From Gremmenia infestans (taxonomy: Eukaryota; Ascomycota; Leotiomycetes; Helotiales; Hamatocanthoscyphaceae): a DNA stretch of 64,000 nucleotides. Under the pieces are notes generated by a model. That model searched no databases and was not told the origin of the DNA. It was given only the letters and a program-made list of their open reading frames with translations. The stretch lies in assembly GCA_032629725.1 (NCBI GenBank), contig JAFEVB010000015.1, forward strand, positions 1,178,001 through 1,242,000, written 5' to 3'. Of the stretch, positions 11,225-25,100 are shown piece after piece. Position 1 is the first letter of the stretch; every line of letters begins with the position of its first letter. Position numbers and translations under genes: made by a program.

Positions 11225-13040
11225 CTAGGCTTCAACATCTTGCTCATATATGGCCCTAGTTCTCATTAGCTTGAGGAAAATAGTCGAAGGAGCTAGCAAT
11301 AACAAACCATCAAGCCAATACCCCAACTTCCTATAATAATCTCTGGTACCAACCCCAGAAATAACACTTAGCTTCTTGCTACTGTGCTCATCTCTCGCGA
11401 TCCTCTCGGCTTCCTCCATCAGTAAGGTACCAAAGCCCTGGTGCTGGAACTTCCGGGGATCACGAGCATGGATTGGTACTGCATTTCCATAGACATGGAG
11501 CTCCCTGACAAGACTAGTAGGTTGTCCGGTGAGCTCTGGGCGGAAGGTATGGGTCTTTGAACACTTTCGTAGGCGTAGGAGACCAATAAGGATATCTTGC
11601 TTTGGGTCTTCATAGGCCAAGAAAGTCTCCCAACCAGCATTGGCCGCGTAATCTCGGCGGACGAGTTCGACTTGAGATGGTCTAATCTTGTGCTTAACCT
11701 CGTTGATTCCTACTTCTCGAGTCCTAACGTCTCGACAAGTTGTCCCAAAATCCTTCATCCTACTCAAAGCCAACTCTCGCAAATTTCCATTCTCAACTCC
11801 AGATGTAACCAATGGCATTGGAATATCTCTCTGAACGCGGTAAATACGAGTCCACGGTGGAACGAGAGCTAGGATTCGAGCAACGATATCAATTAAAGCG
11901 TTTGGCGTGTAGTTCTTGTATCGTCCTGTCCGCCATAGCTCGTACAGTCCCGTGCCTCGAATGACAAGTGTCGGGTATATCTTCAATCCATCTGTTCTGA
12001 AAGCTGGATTCTCAAAATATTCCCTGAACTGATCTAAGTCTCTCTCCATTCCCACGTTCGGTAGATCTGGCATCATATGACTGACGACTTTGAAACCTGC
12101 GTCCTTTGCCAGACAGAAAGTCTCGGCGACAGATGCAACTGTATGCCCTCTGTTTGTATCTCGTGCAACATCCTCGTAAAGAGACTGAACTCCAATTTCA
12201 AGTCGCGTACAGCCATACCGTAACATTGCCGACAAGTGTGGTTGCAAGCAGTAATCTGGGCGAGTTTCGATTGTGATTCCAACGCATTTGATATTACTCA
12301 TTTCTCCAGCTTGAACAGCTTCATCCACATTGTTCCCCTGGTATCCACTGAGCGCATTGTGTAACTGTGAAATAAAGCCATCCCTATAGCTCTCCGATAG
12401 AGACATAAACGTTCCTCCCATTATAATATATTCGACCTTGTCCACGCTATGACCTAGAGACTTGATCTGGTCTACGCGACCTCGTGCCTGTTCGAAGGGA
12501 TCGTATCGCGCTCGAATGGCACGCATGGAAGTAGGCTCATAGCCGGTGTATGATTGAGTAGAGTATTCGAAGTCGGAATCGGGACCTCCTGGGCAGTATA
12601 CGCAGATGTTGCCAGTGTATGCAATGTGAGGGCACCGGTGGGGTTTGCACATAACAGCCACTACAGCAATACCTGAAGCGCTTCCTACAACATGTTAGAA
12701 CCTTACAGTATAGGCACAAAATCGAAGGCTTACTAATTGGCTTTGCGATTAGTTTTGGCAAGATATATTTCTTATAGTGTTCGGGTATAGCAGCAATAAT
12801 TGCAGTAAGTGGTGGAATATTGCTCAGTCGGTGCTTCTTAGACATCTTGGAGCGCAGAGCATTTAAATTAACATCTTTCCGGGGCTTGGATGAATCTTGT
12901 TGAGCTTCATGGTCTTGAACCAGAAAGCTTACAATATCTGAACAAGCTCGTATGAATCGTTCGTTCTCTGGAGGTAGATTTGGATCTCTGGGCTTCCTCT
13001 GCCTCTCCTCCGCCGTCATGACTTCGGTCATTGTCGCCAT
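11225..13040 (-). CDS. ELP3: Elongator complex catalytic subunit Elp3
   Basis: Two exons, 13040-12734 and 12684-11225, separated by a 49-bp intron (GTAAGC...TTGTAG), give 588 aa. Elp3 is the tRNA acetyltransferase of Elongator, which starts cm5/mcm5 modification of wobble uridine U34. The N-terminal radical-SAM region has the Cys cluster [18 protein letters not shown], preceded by [14 protein letters not shown] and GVQSLYEDV follow. The C-terminal GNAT acetyltransferase domain has [11 protein letters not shown] and [18 protein letters not shown]. The intron join restores [18 protein letters not shown], matching the family exactly. Length agrees with fungal Elp3. It is divergent from the succinyl-CoA ligase gene with 299 bp between start codons. 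Confidence 0.97.
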
Positions 13041-13339
13041 AGTGTAATGTTTGCCTTCGGTTTAACCCACAACAAACCAAACTCCAGCTCCAAGGAAATT
13101 TGTAGATCGCAGACGTGTTGTTGGAAAATACTGTGTCGAAATGGTGGGGTAAATTTGAATGTAACTTGACTTTGGAAATATTTTTGGGGTTCTCGGAAGA
13201 TTCCGCGTGATTGATCCGCTTCCGAGACCCGTGTTTAGAGCTTCAAGTTCTCTTTTCAAGGTGTCGACAACTCCCAAACAAACCTCCTCAATCCATTATT
13301 TTCAGCTCTACCTCTCTGACATCAATTGTCCCTGACACG
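13041..13339. promoter_or_regulatory. Divergent 299-bp promoter between ELP3 and LSC1
   Basis: The two ATGs face away from each other across this spacer, so both core promoters and 5' leaders must be packed here. No specific transcription-factor site was identified with confidence. Confidence 0.6.
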
Positions 13340-14652
<1,313 letters not shown>

Positions 14653-15068
14653 GAGATGGTTGTGAAATAGACGGGGAAGTTGCACATGAGAGTGTTAATG
14701 CATTTTGTTTGGGGGTTCTCTAGTCAATACCTCTTCGTTGTACTGTACAGCTAGCAGATTACCCTTTTAAGATTTCGAGGTCTCGCACAGTGATATGCAT
14801 CTCTAGATGCCAGATGATGATGATTGTATACTATATTTAGAGACTTTGACGAAAAGGATAAGTCGAGAAATAGAGTCCCAACTGCATAATGTTTTGACAG
14901 GTTGCATGGCCCCTGAGTCGACCCCGGAACAATCCTGTAGGTAAGTTGTCAAGCGGCAGCTCTGCCGAGCTACATAGAAGCTTCACTCCGCGCCCCCTCC
15001 TAAAAAACAACACCAAATCAACCAACCTATACTCCCACCACCTCCTCCGCCAACAATCAAGATTCAAG
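14653..15068. other. Intergenic region between LSC1 and AP-2 mu genes
   Basis: 3' flank of LSC1 and 5' flank of the AP-2 mu gene, same orientation. An in-frame ATG at 14946 upstream of the AP-2 start is judged to be leader. Nothing else is seen. Confidence 0.5.
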
Positions 15069-16500
15069 ATGCTATCCGGCATCCTAATCTTCAACCAAAA
15101 GGGCGAAAACCTCATATTCCGCGCCTTCCGCAACGACTGTCGCCCACGCCTCGCAGATGTCTTTCGGATCCAGGTCATCTCCAATGCCCAAGTCCGGTCC
15201 CCTATCCTTACACTGGGAAGTACGACGTTCAGCCATGTCAAGCACGAAAATATTTATTTGGTCGCGATCACGAAGAGCAATGCCAATGCCGCGCTGGTGT
15301 TTGAGTTCCTATACAGGTTGATTGCGCTGGGGAAGGGATATTTTGGGAAATTCGATGAGGAGGCCGTGAAGAATAATTTTGTGCTTGTTTATGAGCTTTT
15401 AGACGGTCAGTCATGGATAGCGCAACATCTATACAGCCTTTGCATGGGAATGCGCTGATTTTCAAATAGAAATCCTGGACTTTGGATACCCCCAGAATAC
15501 CGAGACAGACACCCTCAAGATGTACATCACCACAGAAGGAGTCAAGTCGGAACGGACAATGGAAGACTCGGCGAAAATTACAATGCAAGCAACAGGCGCA
15601 CTATCATGGCGAAAAGCAGACGTCAAGTACCGTAAGAACGAAGCCTTCGTCGATGTCATTGAGGACGTCAACCTCCTAATGTCCGCTACCGGTACAGTCC
15701 TGCGCGCAGATGTCAACGGCCAGATCGTCATGCGCGCCTATCTCTCCGGAACTCCAGAATGCAAATTTGGGCTCAACGACCGCTTGCTACTCGACGGCGA
15801 CAGTCTTTCTTCCTTACCGTCCGGAAATCGAATGGGCACCAAAGCCACCAAAGCAGCAGCGGGAAGCGTCACCCTAGAGGACTGCCAATTTCACCAATGT
15901 GTCAAGCTGGGCAAGTTCGATACGGACCGTATTATTTCGTTCATTCCTCCAGATGGCGAGTTCGAACTCATGCGTTATCGTGCCACGGAGAATGTCAACC
16001 TGCCGTTCAAGGTACATGCTATTGTCAAGGAAATGGGCACGACGAAGGTGGAATACAGCATCGCCATCAGAGCAAATTACGGCAGTAAGCTCTTTGCTAC
16101 CAACGTTGTTGTGCGGGTGCCTACACCACTAAACACGGCTCGAATTACGGAACGCTGTACGCAAGGAAAGGCTAAATATGAGCCGAGTGAGAACAACATT
16201 GTATGGAAAATTCCACGGTTTACGGGACAGAACGAATTTGTATTGAGTGCCGAGGCGACTTTGACAAGCATGACGAATCAGAAGGCATGGTCAAGGCCAC
16301 CTTTGAGCTTAAACTTTAGTTTGTTGATGTTTACGAGTTCTGGGTTGTTGGTCAGATATTTGAAGGTTTTTGAGAAGAGTAATTACTCGAGTGTCAAGTG
16401 GGTAAGGTATATGACTAGAGCTGGTTCTTATGAGATACGGTATGTTCACTTTTCTTTCGAGGTTTGTCATCTAGCATAGCTAACTCGTTGCAGATTTTAA
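15069..16500 (+). CDS. APM4: AP-2 complex mu subunit
   Basis: Three exons: 15069-15405, 15470-16439, 16494-16500 (437 aa). This is the medium chain of the AP-2 clathrin adaptor, which recognises Tyr-based sorting signals and phosphoinositides in endocytosis at the plasma membrane. The N-terminal longin-like domain starts MLSGILIFNQKGE and includes AALVFEFLYRL and [20 protein letters not shown] across intron 1. The mu-homology domain has YRKNEAFVDVIEDVNLLM, SGTPECKFGLNDR, FHQCVKLGKF, SFIPPDGEFELMRYR, VPTPLNT, KYEPSENNIVWKI and VRYLKVFE. The last intron leaves only seven coding nucleotides, restoring the family C-terminus YEIRF. Length and the PECKFGLND motif favour AP-2 over AP-1 mu. Confidence 0.95.
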
Positions 16501-16884
16501 AAGGAAGACTTGGGGGCGTATTGGCGCCAGGAATATAGGGATTTGTTGCATTGCTGGGCGTCAAGAGAGATATCTTGGGGGCGAACGTATATAATGCCAA
16601 TCCCATCTATCGCGGGACATTGAAATAGTTGTGGGACTTTTCATAGCATGCATATCGCAAACGCCTTCTTGTCCATTCTGCCCTCGTGGCCTTGGAGCAC
16701 TTGATGTTACTGTGTTACCACAAGTGTGGAAGAACTCCAGCTGAGAGCCAGGAATTGTGAAAGCCTGAGGCTCAAACGCTAGCTATCTTTTTGATTTCGC
16801 TTTTTTTTTCCACGTTCACCCGAGGGATTCGTCCTCCATACCATTAAATTATCACCCTTGCCGTAATTTCGAACTTTTCTCAAG
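16501..16884. other. Intergenic region
   Basis: 3' flank of the AP-2 mu gene and 5' flank of the next gene. There is a T-run near 16,800, just before the pyrimidine-rich leader. No gene is seen. Confidence 0.5.
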
Positions 16885-17794
16885 ATGGCATTAGCGGGAG
16901 ATGGTTCCTCCGGACCGTACCGTCACCAACCCCTTGTCACAGCCCTTACCAACTTCTACCGCACCCTCTCTGATCTCTCTTATATCACTCCTTCGGATAT
17001 TATCTCTCCCTCTACACAAACAGGGATGCACGTCACTGAAGCCATTGATTCGAGTCGTGCGCAAAGTACAGGTTATAACAGCACGGTCATTGACCTAATG
17101 TACCATCTTCCATATCTGTCCGAAGAAGCTTCAGATATCCAACTAGCGTCTAATACAACGAAGCTCAGCTACTTACGACAATCAGACGATGAAGATGGGG
17201 TATTTGAAGACGCTCGAGATTTGTTCCAAGGGCGGCGAACAGTTCCGTCTCATATGCTCGTACTGACTTGGGGGCAAGTATATGGGACTTTCGTAGTCTA
17301 CGACGTTCAAACAGGTAACTGCTTTAGCTTCTCGTTCAAGCTATTGCTTTGCTAATCCTTTCCAAGCGAGAGTTGTTCCCTGGGAGCCTATGGCGGATGA
17401 CTATGAAGGCATAAGACCGAACCTCCCAACATTCTCACCTGAAGACTTCTTCGGTGGCTGGACTGCAAAGTATCTTCAGCTTGGGTGGCTTCCTTTAGAT
17501 CTATATGGCGACGTTAGCTTTGTCCGCGAGGGTGGGGATCTTTTGGCGCCTCCTGGTGATTGGGAGCAACAGGGGCAGAAATGGTGGTTCCTGGAACGAG
17601 AAAGATATGAGACAGAACGGACGCTGAGGGAGCTATATCTACTTTGCGGTTGGGGCAGTGAGTTCAGGAAAGATGAATTTGAGGCGAGGAGAGAACAGTG
17701 GCGAGAGCAGGTTCTTGAGCCCATGGAGGAGAAGCTGCTGGAAGGATTTGACGAGATGCGAGAGAGTTTTGACGTACAAACGGTACGCTCATAG
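16885..17794 (+). CDS. Conserved hypothetical protein (285 aa)
   Basis: Two exons, 16885-17314 and 17367-17794, with a 52-bp intron (GTAACT, branch TGCTAATCC, acceptor CCAAG). The join gives DVQTARVVPWEP. No signal peptide or membrane segment is seen. The N-terminal half begins with a helical stretch (LVTALTNFYRTLSDL) and contains two acidic runs. The C-terminal half is rich in Trp and in charged residues (WEQQGQKWWFLERERYETERTLRELYLLCGW), with a likely helix or short coiled coil. I do not recognise a Pfam family. Such proteins occur as uncharacterised in filamentous ascomycetes. It ends convergently about 145 bp from an oxygenase relic. Confidence 0.75.
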
Positions 17795-17939
17795 ATGGCC
17801 AAGTATATCACATTCTCTGGGACAGCACACACCTGAAATTCCACACCTCACCCTCGCCTTCACAGCACTATGATACTTATACCTAGCCCTCAACAACCGC
17901 TTTCTCTATCACTCCCTCCCCCTCTTCTTCCCCTCCACC

Positions 17940-18361
17940 TCACACCCCGACAACGTCTGAATTACCACATTCGCTCGGTCGACTAGAGAAATAAGGAATA
18001 CTATACCTCTCCTCCCTCGTCCGATTGACAATACTATGCACCATACTCGGAAACCCTCTATTTGACACTATCTCTACAAAGTCTCCCACACTCACCACAG
18101 GGCGGCCCTCCAGCGGTGGTGCAGAAATTTACCCGCATTATGATTATACACGTCTAGTACTGGAAAGCCTATTGAGGTTTGGTCTACGCACATGGTAATT
18201 AATCCAGAAAGCAGATTACGATTCTGGGTCTGCGGCGAGTGAAGCTGGGAATAACGGATATTGTTGCTGGACACAAAGAAAGTATCGAGCGTCGAAGGTG
18301 TGTGATACAAGGCTGTCTTCTCAAGTTGTCCCTTTTGCGGGGTGGCTGATGGGCACTTCAC
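17940..18361 (-). pseudogene. Relic of a 2-oxoglutarate/Fe(II) dioxygenase (IPNS-like C-terminus)
   Basis: Two minus-strand frames carry adjacent parts of one dioxygenase C-terminus. The upstream frame (about 18361-18131) reads LDTFFVSSNN, then GLITMCVDQTS and VLDVYNHNAGK. It then stops making sense. From about 18129 another frame continues SAPPLEGRPVVSVGDFVEIV, FPSMVHSIVNRT and ERYSIPYFSSRP, to the stop at 17940. The family (non-haem oxygenases such as isopenicillin N synthase) uses an HxD...H facial triad plus RxS for 2-oxoglutarate. The distal VH and RYS are visible. The proximal HxD region is degraded and the N-terminal half is missing. No splice pair rejoins the frames. It is called a pseudogene with moderate confidence. 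Confidence 0.6.
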
Positions 18362-19139
18362 GAGGCTCTATCGAACCATTCAAGCAACGACGACCCGCAG
18401 TCCCGCGCTGTGGTATAGTCTCTTTCGGGCAAATTCCTTCTCGCTCCAATGCATCTCCTAACACCATAACGCACAACCCTTAACCTGTTTGCATGTTTTA
18501 TGTGGGCGTAGGGGCTCTAGGTCCAAGGTTACCTATCATTTAGGATGTTACACAAGCCAATATGCATGTTATCCACTTATACCTCTCTTCTTGTGGTGGC
18601 GATGTTCGGCAGGTGCAATCGGCGCAGCTCCCGCAATGTTCTTCAGTGCCGCAGCACGCCTTGCATGGTGGGCCGTCTGGATTTTTAACTTGGTTCTTGA
18701 CATGCGATTCCTCCATACCATCGTCATTCTCGTTGAAGATTATAACCTCACAGTGTAATATTACTTGCTTTGTCTCGGAATTCATACACCTCCCGCCTCC
18801 CCACCCCCGAACAAGCAGCCTTGTTCCACCTGCTTTCTGGAGCCTTCTAGCAATACGGCCTCCTGGGGTAAGACGTGGACCTTAGCATCGTGGAGGCTGA
18901 AGTAATTACTGCGAGCGCTTAGGAGCTGCGCTGGCAAGGCTTTACTACCACCCTCGAATCAGTTCACAAGTCAATACAAACCTATTAACTTTAGCTCTTG
19001 AACTCCACCATGTTCCCAACGGGTCCATGAACTTTATCAGGATCAGCAGCATCAAGTAACAATCATTTGTTTGATATTTGTATTGTTGTTTCTTCTATCC
19101 ATTACAATATCTCTACACTAGCGGTCGAGTTTCCTCGCT
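18362..19139. other. Intergenic region
   Basis: No supported gene. A minus ORF at 18540-18785 (81 codons) has a Cys-rich core, CKACCGTEEHCGSCADCTC, but no neighbours or family support; see findings. Confidence 0.4.
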
Positions 19140-22100
19140 ATGGATCCACTCTCCATATCTGCAAGCATTGCAGGCTTGATCATGATCACAAACGGAATAG
19201 TGACGAGCGGCTACAACTATTTGTCCGAATTCAAGCACAGCGATGAGACAATCAAAGCTCTTTTCCATGAGGTGAACTTGCTATCCGGTACGCTACACAG
19301 TCTGCAGCACGTCGTTACTAGACTCGAGCACGAGAAATCCAACATTCCACACACCACGCGGGTACATAACATAAATGCTTGTGATAATACTCTGCGTAAG
19401 GTCGAGACTCAACTCGAGAAAGTGGCCGCGAAGAGGAACACAGCGACCGCTCGAACCAGACAAAGAGCGCTGTGGCCGCTCTCTAAAGCTGAGACAAAGA
19501 GTCTACTTCTTGAAGTGGAGAGGCATAAGACTTCTCTCAGTCTGGCACTTTCCGTAGACGAAATGTAAATTGACTTTCTTCTTTCTGTTTAGATAACAAC
19601 TTACTAATATCATCCACTTTCCCCAGGTCCGCTCTTTTAACTGTTCTTGCTGCACAAGATGTCATGCAGACTGGGATAGCTCGGATTGACGAGGAACTCC
19701 AGTCACACCGTACTATAAGGGACGAGAAAAGTCTAAGTCTGTTATATTGGCGTGCTACTATTTTACTATCACTAACCAAGCACAGGCAAGAGGCGACAGC
19801 AAATCATCCAATCACTACATACGATCGATTATGACCAGTATCAGTTGTCAAATCTTCAACTTCGACAGGCTGGTACTGGTGGTTGGTTTCTCGTTGGAGC
19901 CGAATTTAAACAATGGTTATCAGTAGTCGATGGAAAACTCTGGCTTTACGGGATTCGTAAGTCTTCAATTCCTCTCTTCGTTGCAACTAATCTTCTGATA
20001 ACCTTTTCCAGCTGGAGCGGGCAAGACTATACTGATGTGAGTGCGAATTCATCGGAATGTGATGTAAATGCTTACTTCTCTTGGCTCGGGCTACCACTAT
20101 TCAAGAAGCACAAAAACTCGTCTCTGAAGCAGGGAGCCAACTTGGTGGGTTATCCATGTTAAGTCATACTGCAGGCTTCTAATCATCTTCAAAAGGCGTG
20201 GCATTTTTCTTCTGCGACTACAAAAAGCCTGAGACACAAGTCGCTTCCACCATTCTCGTTTCACTTGTAAAGCAACTAGCTCTTCAGGATGAGAGGGCTC
20301 TTCTCGAGCTAGAGGCGTTCTACGAGATACACAATCCCAAAGGCCAGTCTCCAATTGAAGTCACCCCCACTAAGCTTTGTGGTCTGCTAAAATCAATGGC
20401 TTCACATTTCAACCACACGATGATTATCATTGACGGACTGGTCGAAATCGAAAGTAATCGAGTCGAGACTTTGGAAATGTTTTGTGACTTGACTTCTACC
20501 GGCAACCTAAAAACTCTTTTCGCTAGCCGTGATGTGGTAGACATTCGTAATTGCCTTCGTAACTACGCAAACATCTCAATTGCAGCCCAAAGTGGAGACC
20601 TTCGGCTCTATGTTGCTGCTGAGATAGAGACTCGCACTGCTCGGAATCAGCTCGGGATTCGAGACCCAAAATTGAAAGAACGTATAATGAAAACCCTCAT
20701 TACTGGGGCGGAAGGTATGTCAGTTCTCTCTATCAGTTCTATAGATTTGGGATTAAGTGCCTACAGGTTTCGCTGGGTCGCATGTCAAATGGATTACCTT
20801 TGCGAACTAAACAACGATGACGATCGACGAAAAGCTCTTCAAGAATTGCCCTACGGTTTACCAGCTACATACGAGCGTATCTTGGAGAGAGTCAAGCTGA
20901 AGTCAAATCAAGAGCTGGTCAAACGCACTTTACGATGGATTGTCTGCTCCAAAGAACCCGTTCTCCCTGACGTCCTCCTCGCTGTTGTGTCCATCAAGGA
21001 TGGCGATAAAGCTTTAAACCTTGGCGCTATGACTACAATGGTTGACATCATGAGGTGGTGTAGTAGTTTGATTCGGTGGAAAGACCAGAACATGGAGTAC
21101 ATCGAACTTGCCCATTTCACCGTGAAGGAGTTCCTCGTCAGCATTAATCCTGACGAACAGCCTCACGTCGCGGACTACCGAATCGAAGTTCGAAAAGACG
21201 AGTGCTACTTGGCCAAAATTTGTCTCACTATTCTTAAGTTCGATGAATTCGGCGCCACACAGCCCCCGCAGCAAACAGATAGGCTCTCTTGGGCAGCTTC
21301 CGCCGAGATTCAAGAAGCATATCGATATGCATCTGATTGGTGGCCTATTCATGCTTCTAATTATTTTGAAGAAGATCAAATCTTTGATTTAGCCAAAAAG
21401 CTGTTTGCCCCTGTGAAAAGTAACAATTTCCTTTGGTGGACTCAATATTTTGGAGCTCAATTTTTCTTAGAACTAGAAAGGTACCCTGAACTCACCACAT
21501 TGCATTTCGCCTCATATCTTGAACTCAGCAAGCTTGTTGAATGGTTATTGGGGCAAGAAGATGTCGATGTCAACAGCGCAAGTCGGAGAGGCACGCCAAT
21601 CTACTTTGCACTTTCTCCCACGTATGGCTTTCCGCGTCGCAGTATTCCTCAAATGGATTATGGAAGTGTAAGGCCACGATATTGGAATGTGTCTTCTTCT
21701 TTTGAGACAGTCTGCTAAATGGTGGTGCACAAGTAAATGGAAGTCATGGAAATTTTTATCGACATGATAGTTGGTCTTGGAACCTTGACGTGCCACATGG
21801 ACTTACAGTGTCCCCTCTAAGCGTGGTCCTTTTTTCTGAGCCCACTCCAGATGTGATCGAAATGCTACTTGCGCACGGCGCTCGAATAACGAATGCAGTA
21901 CTGCTGGCTGGCCGCCAGTCTCGATATAATTCGGACACCAGCGATACTTTCGAAGCATGTCTTCTTGCCTTGCTCGAGGGAGTAACAGATGGCAATATCG
22001 ACCAAGACGCCAGAGAGAACATTTCTCGGTTCCGAAGCGAGGTCTTATGGAGAATTGGAACAGCCTCCGATATAAATACCGACGAAGAAGGCAAAATTTT

Positions 22101-25100
22101 TAGACCTTCTTGCCTGGGTACTACGCGCGACAAGGTATTAGAGCTCAAGACCGCCACTTTTAATGGCCAACTCGATCGCGTTGAAGAATGCATTGCTATG
22201 CTTGAAAAGAAGTCAGACCCCGCCACTAAAGCCGAGGCAGTACAAATGGCTCTTCACTTAGCCGCTCGATATCACTACCCTCCAATTGTTGACTTTCTGT
22301 TACGGTGTGGCGCTAGCACTAAACACCAGGACAAATCCGGGGACACAGCGTTGCACCAGGCTTGTACAATTGAGTCGGCCAGCGCCACGAGCGGTTTGAA
22401 AACTGTAGAGCTTTTACTGAAACAGGGCTCCGATCCAACGATTTTCGATAAAGACGGGATTTCTCCTCTGCATATCGCGGCGCGGTATCAGAGTGTAGAA
22501 TCTGTTGCGGTACTAATGTTGTTAGCGAAAGCAACTCCAGAACCAAAAAGTCTTCTGGAACATGGGATATTGCAACCCTCTCCAATTTTGACCGCCATCG
22601 AGGCAGGATGCGATGAAGTTGCGGGTTTTTTTCTGGCAATGTGTGATATTGACATACTCCACAGTCTCTCATGGAAGAAAGTATCATGCCTGGTCCCCGC
22701 AGTCCGACGAAATTCACCCACCGTCCTTGCAATGCTGCTTGGAAAAGGGATGGAAATTAACGCTCCTGTGGGAGATGGATCCCTTGCCATTCATCATGCT
22801 TCGGGGCCAGAGGGATCCATTGCTGCAATGGAATCTCTATTGGCAAGAGGTGCTGATTTTTCGTACAAACGTATGGTTGGGTCAACCGCGTTGCACCTTG
22901 TTTCTGAAGAGAGCGAATACTGCATCGAGAAGATAAAGGCCCTCCTTTCCGCAGGTGCGGATATCAATTCTACAAACGCAAGAGGGCGTTCTGTGTTGCA
23001 GGTCGCAGCAGCCAATCACGAGGATAAACTAGTCAGCTTCATCATTGAGCAAGATGGCGTGGATGAGAATCACAAAGATGATGATGGCAAGACTGCATTG
23101 ATGATTAGTTTGCAGCATGGATTCTTGGAACAATCCCGCTTTCTCATTGCCCACGGCTGTGATATCAAGATGGCGGACGCCGAGAGCCGTACAGCTTTAC
23201 ACTATGCCTGTGAGCGAGGTCCTTCTGAAGATGCCAACCAGACAATCCTCAGACTGGTGGAAGCTGGCCTGCAGCTCTCTGAAAAGGATAGTAAGGGGGA
23301 AAGCGCATTTGAACTTGCACTTTATAGCCAGGATTTGGCACCACAAGCTTATACAAAGGAGCGGGACTTCTTTACCCCTGTTGGAAGACAGAGGATGACC
23401 CCAAAAGATTCGAATGACAACTTATGGACATCATTCAATAAGATCGGTGGCGATTCCGAGTCAGATTCCGATTTCGATTCCAATTCCATGTTCGGTTACG
23501 AGCACAGCCCAAAAAAATTGGCTGATGACTTTACACAGCAGTCCTACCAGTGGTGGAATGAAAGAATCGTCATGTGCATTAGCCACATGAGTTCGGACCA
23601 GCTGGATCAACGTCTGTCTACTGGACGATACCCTGTAGGGTTTTTGGTTCAATACGCTACCAGCACTACCATCAAATCTATGTTGGACAAGGAAGTTAAT
23701 ATAAATGCTGTTGACACGATCAATCCGGCTATACCCCTAGATATTGCAGCAATTCATGGGTGCGATTCGGACATTGCTGCGCTGCTGATTGCAAAAACCA
23801 GCCGCCCAATAGATGAAACCACAGGCTCTCAGAAGAGGAACCCGCTCCAACTGTGTTGTGCTCAACGAAATCCAAGCATGGGATTGTTGCGCCAGCTACT
23901 TGCCACAAATTCAGATCCTACCCTACCAGACCGAGATGGTGCTTCTCCATTAATGTTAGCCGCTGGCTATGGGTCTGTTGATTGCTTGAAACTTCTGCTA
24001 AAACACAATGTACCCATTAATACACAAATACTGGGATCCGGTTTCACCGCATTGCATTGGGCGACAGGCAGATCCTCTCCAGAAGCCGTTATTGCCTTGT
24101 TAAAGGCTGGAGCAAGAGTTGACATGAAAAGCGAGACTGGAGACCCCCGCCACAGTGTACCTCTGCTCCGGGCAGCTATTCGACAAAGTTGGGACATAGC
24201 CGAGATTCTTATCAAAAATGGAACACCGGCTTCAACGCTTGAGATCAGCGGTGTTACCTCTGTGGTTCACGAGGCAGCAAGTGCTGGGAAGCAGCGACTT
24301 CTAAAATTGATCCTAGATCTACCGAACCGACCTGATTTGAACACCAAAAACAAGGATCTGCATACGCCGTTGGAGCTTGCAGCTGCCAACGAAGGTACAG
24401 CCTGTTTAAAACTACTCCTAGACAATGGAGCATCTATCGAGACTGGTGTAGAGCTGCACGGTGGGCTAGTGCACGCCTCCACTCATCCTACCTCGAACGA
24501 CACCAGGACACTTCTCCTAGAGAGGAATATCCGTTGGGACGTTTCTTCATTGATGAACTGCAACAACGTCGATTATATGGATGTTCTTCCACTTCATCGA
24601 GCAGCGTTTCAGGGCAAAGACACATGTATTCAATTTCTCCAAGAAAATGGGCTCATCGAAGACATAGATCGAAGACATAGATGTGAAAGCAGGATACGGC
24701 ATGACTGCTTTACATTTTGCAGCCTGTAAAGGTCGGCAGGAAACTGTGAAACTGCTTCTTCAGCTCGGTGCCAATCCCGAACGACTCGAGACTCGATACA
24801 AACGAACACCGCTGATATCTGCTGCCCGATACGATAATCTAGATGTGGTTATAACGCTGCTGAACCACGGGTGCAATACATTGGCAACAGATACGAATGG
24901 GCGGACAGCGTATATAAATGCTATTCGAAAGAACGCGAAAGGAGTATCCACCATTCTTAAGAGGCATGAACCCCGCGCCAATGGAAGTCTGGTGGTGCCC
25001 GATCTTCCTGCCATGCCTTCCAGAGACGTCTCTCTCGCTCATGAATTGCTACTTCCTTATAGCACATAGGCTCTTCCGAGCGGAAGTCAAGATATGGTCC

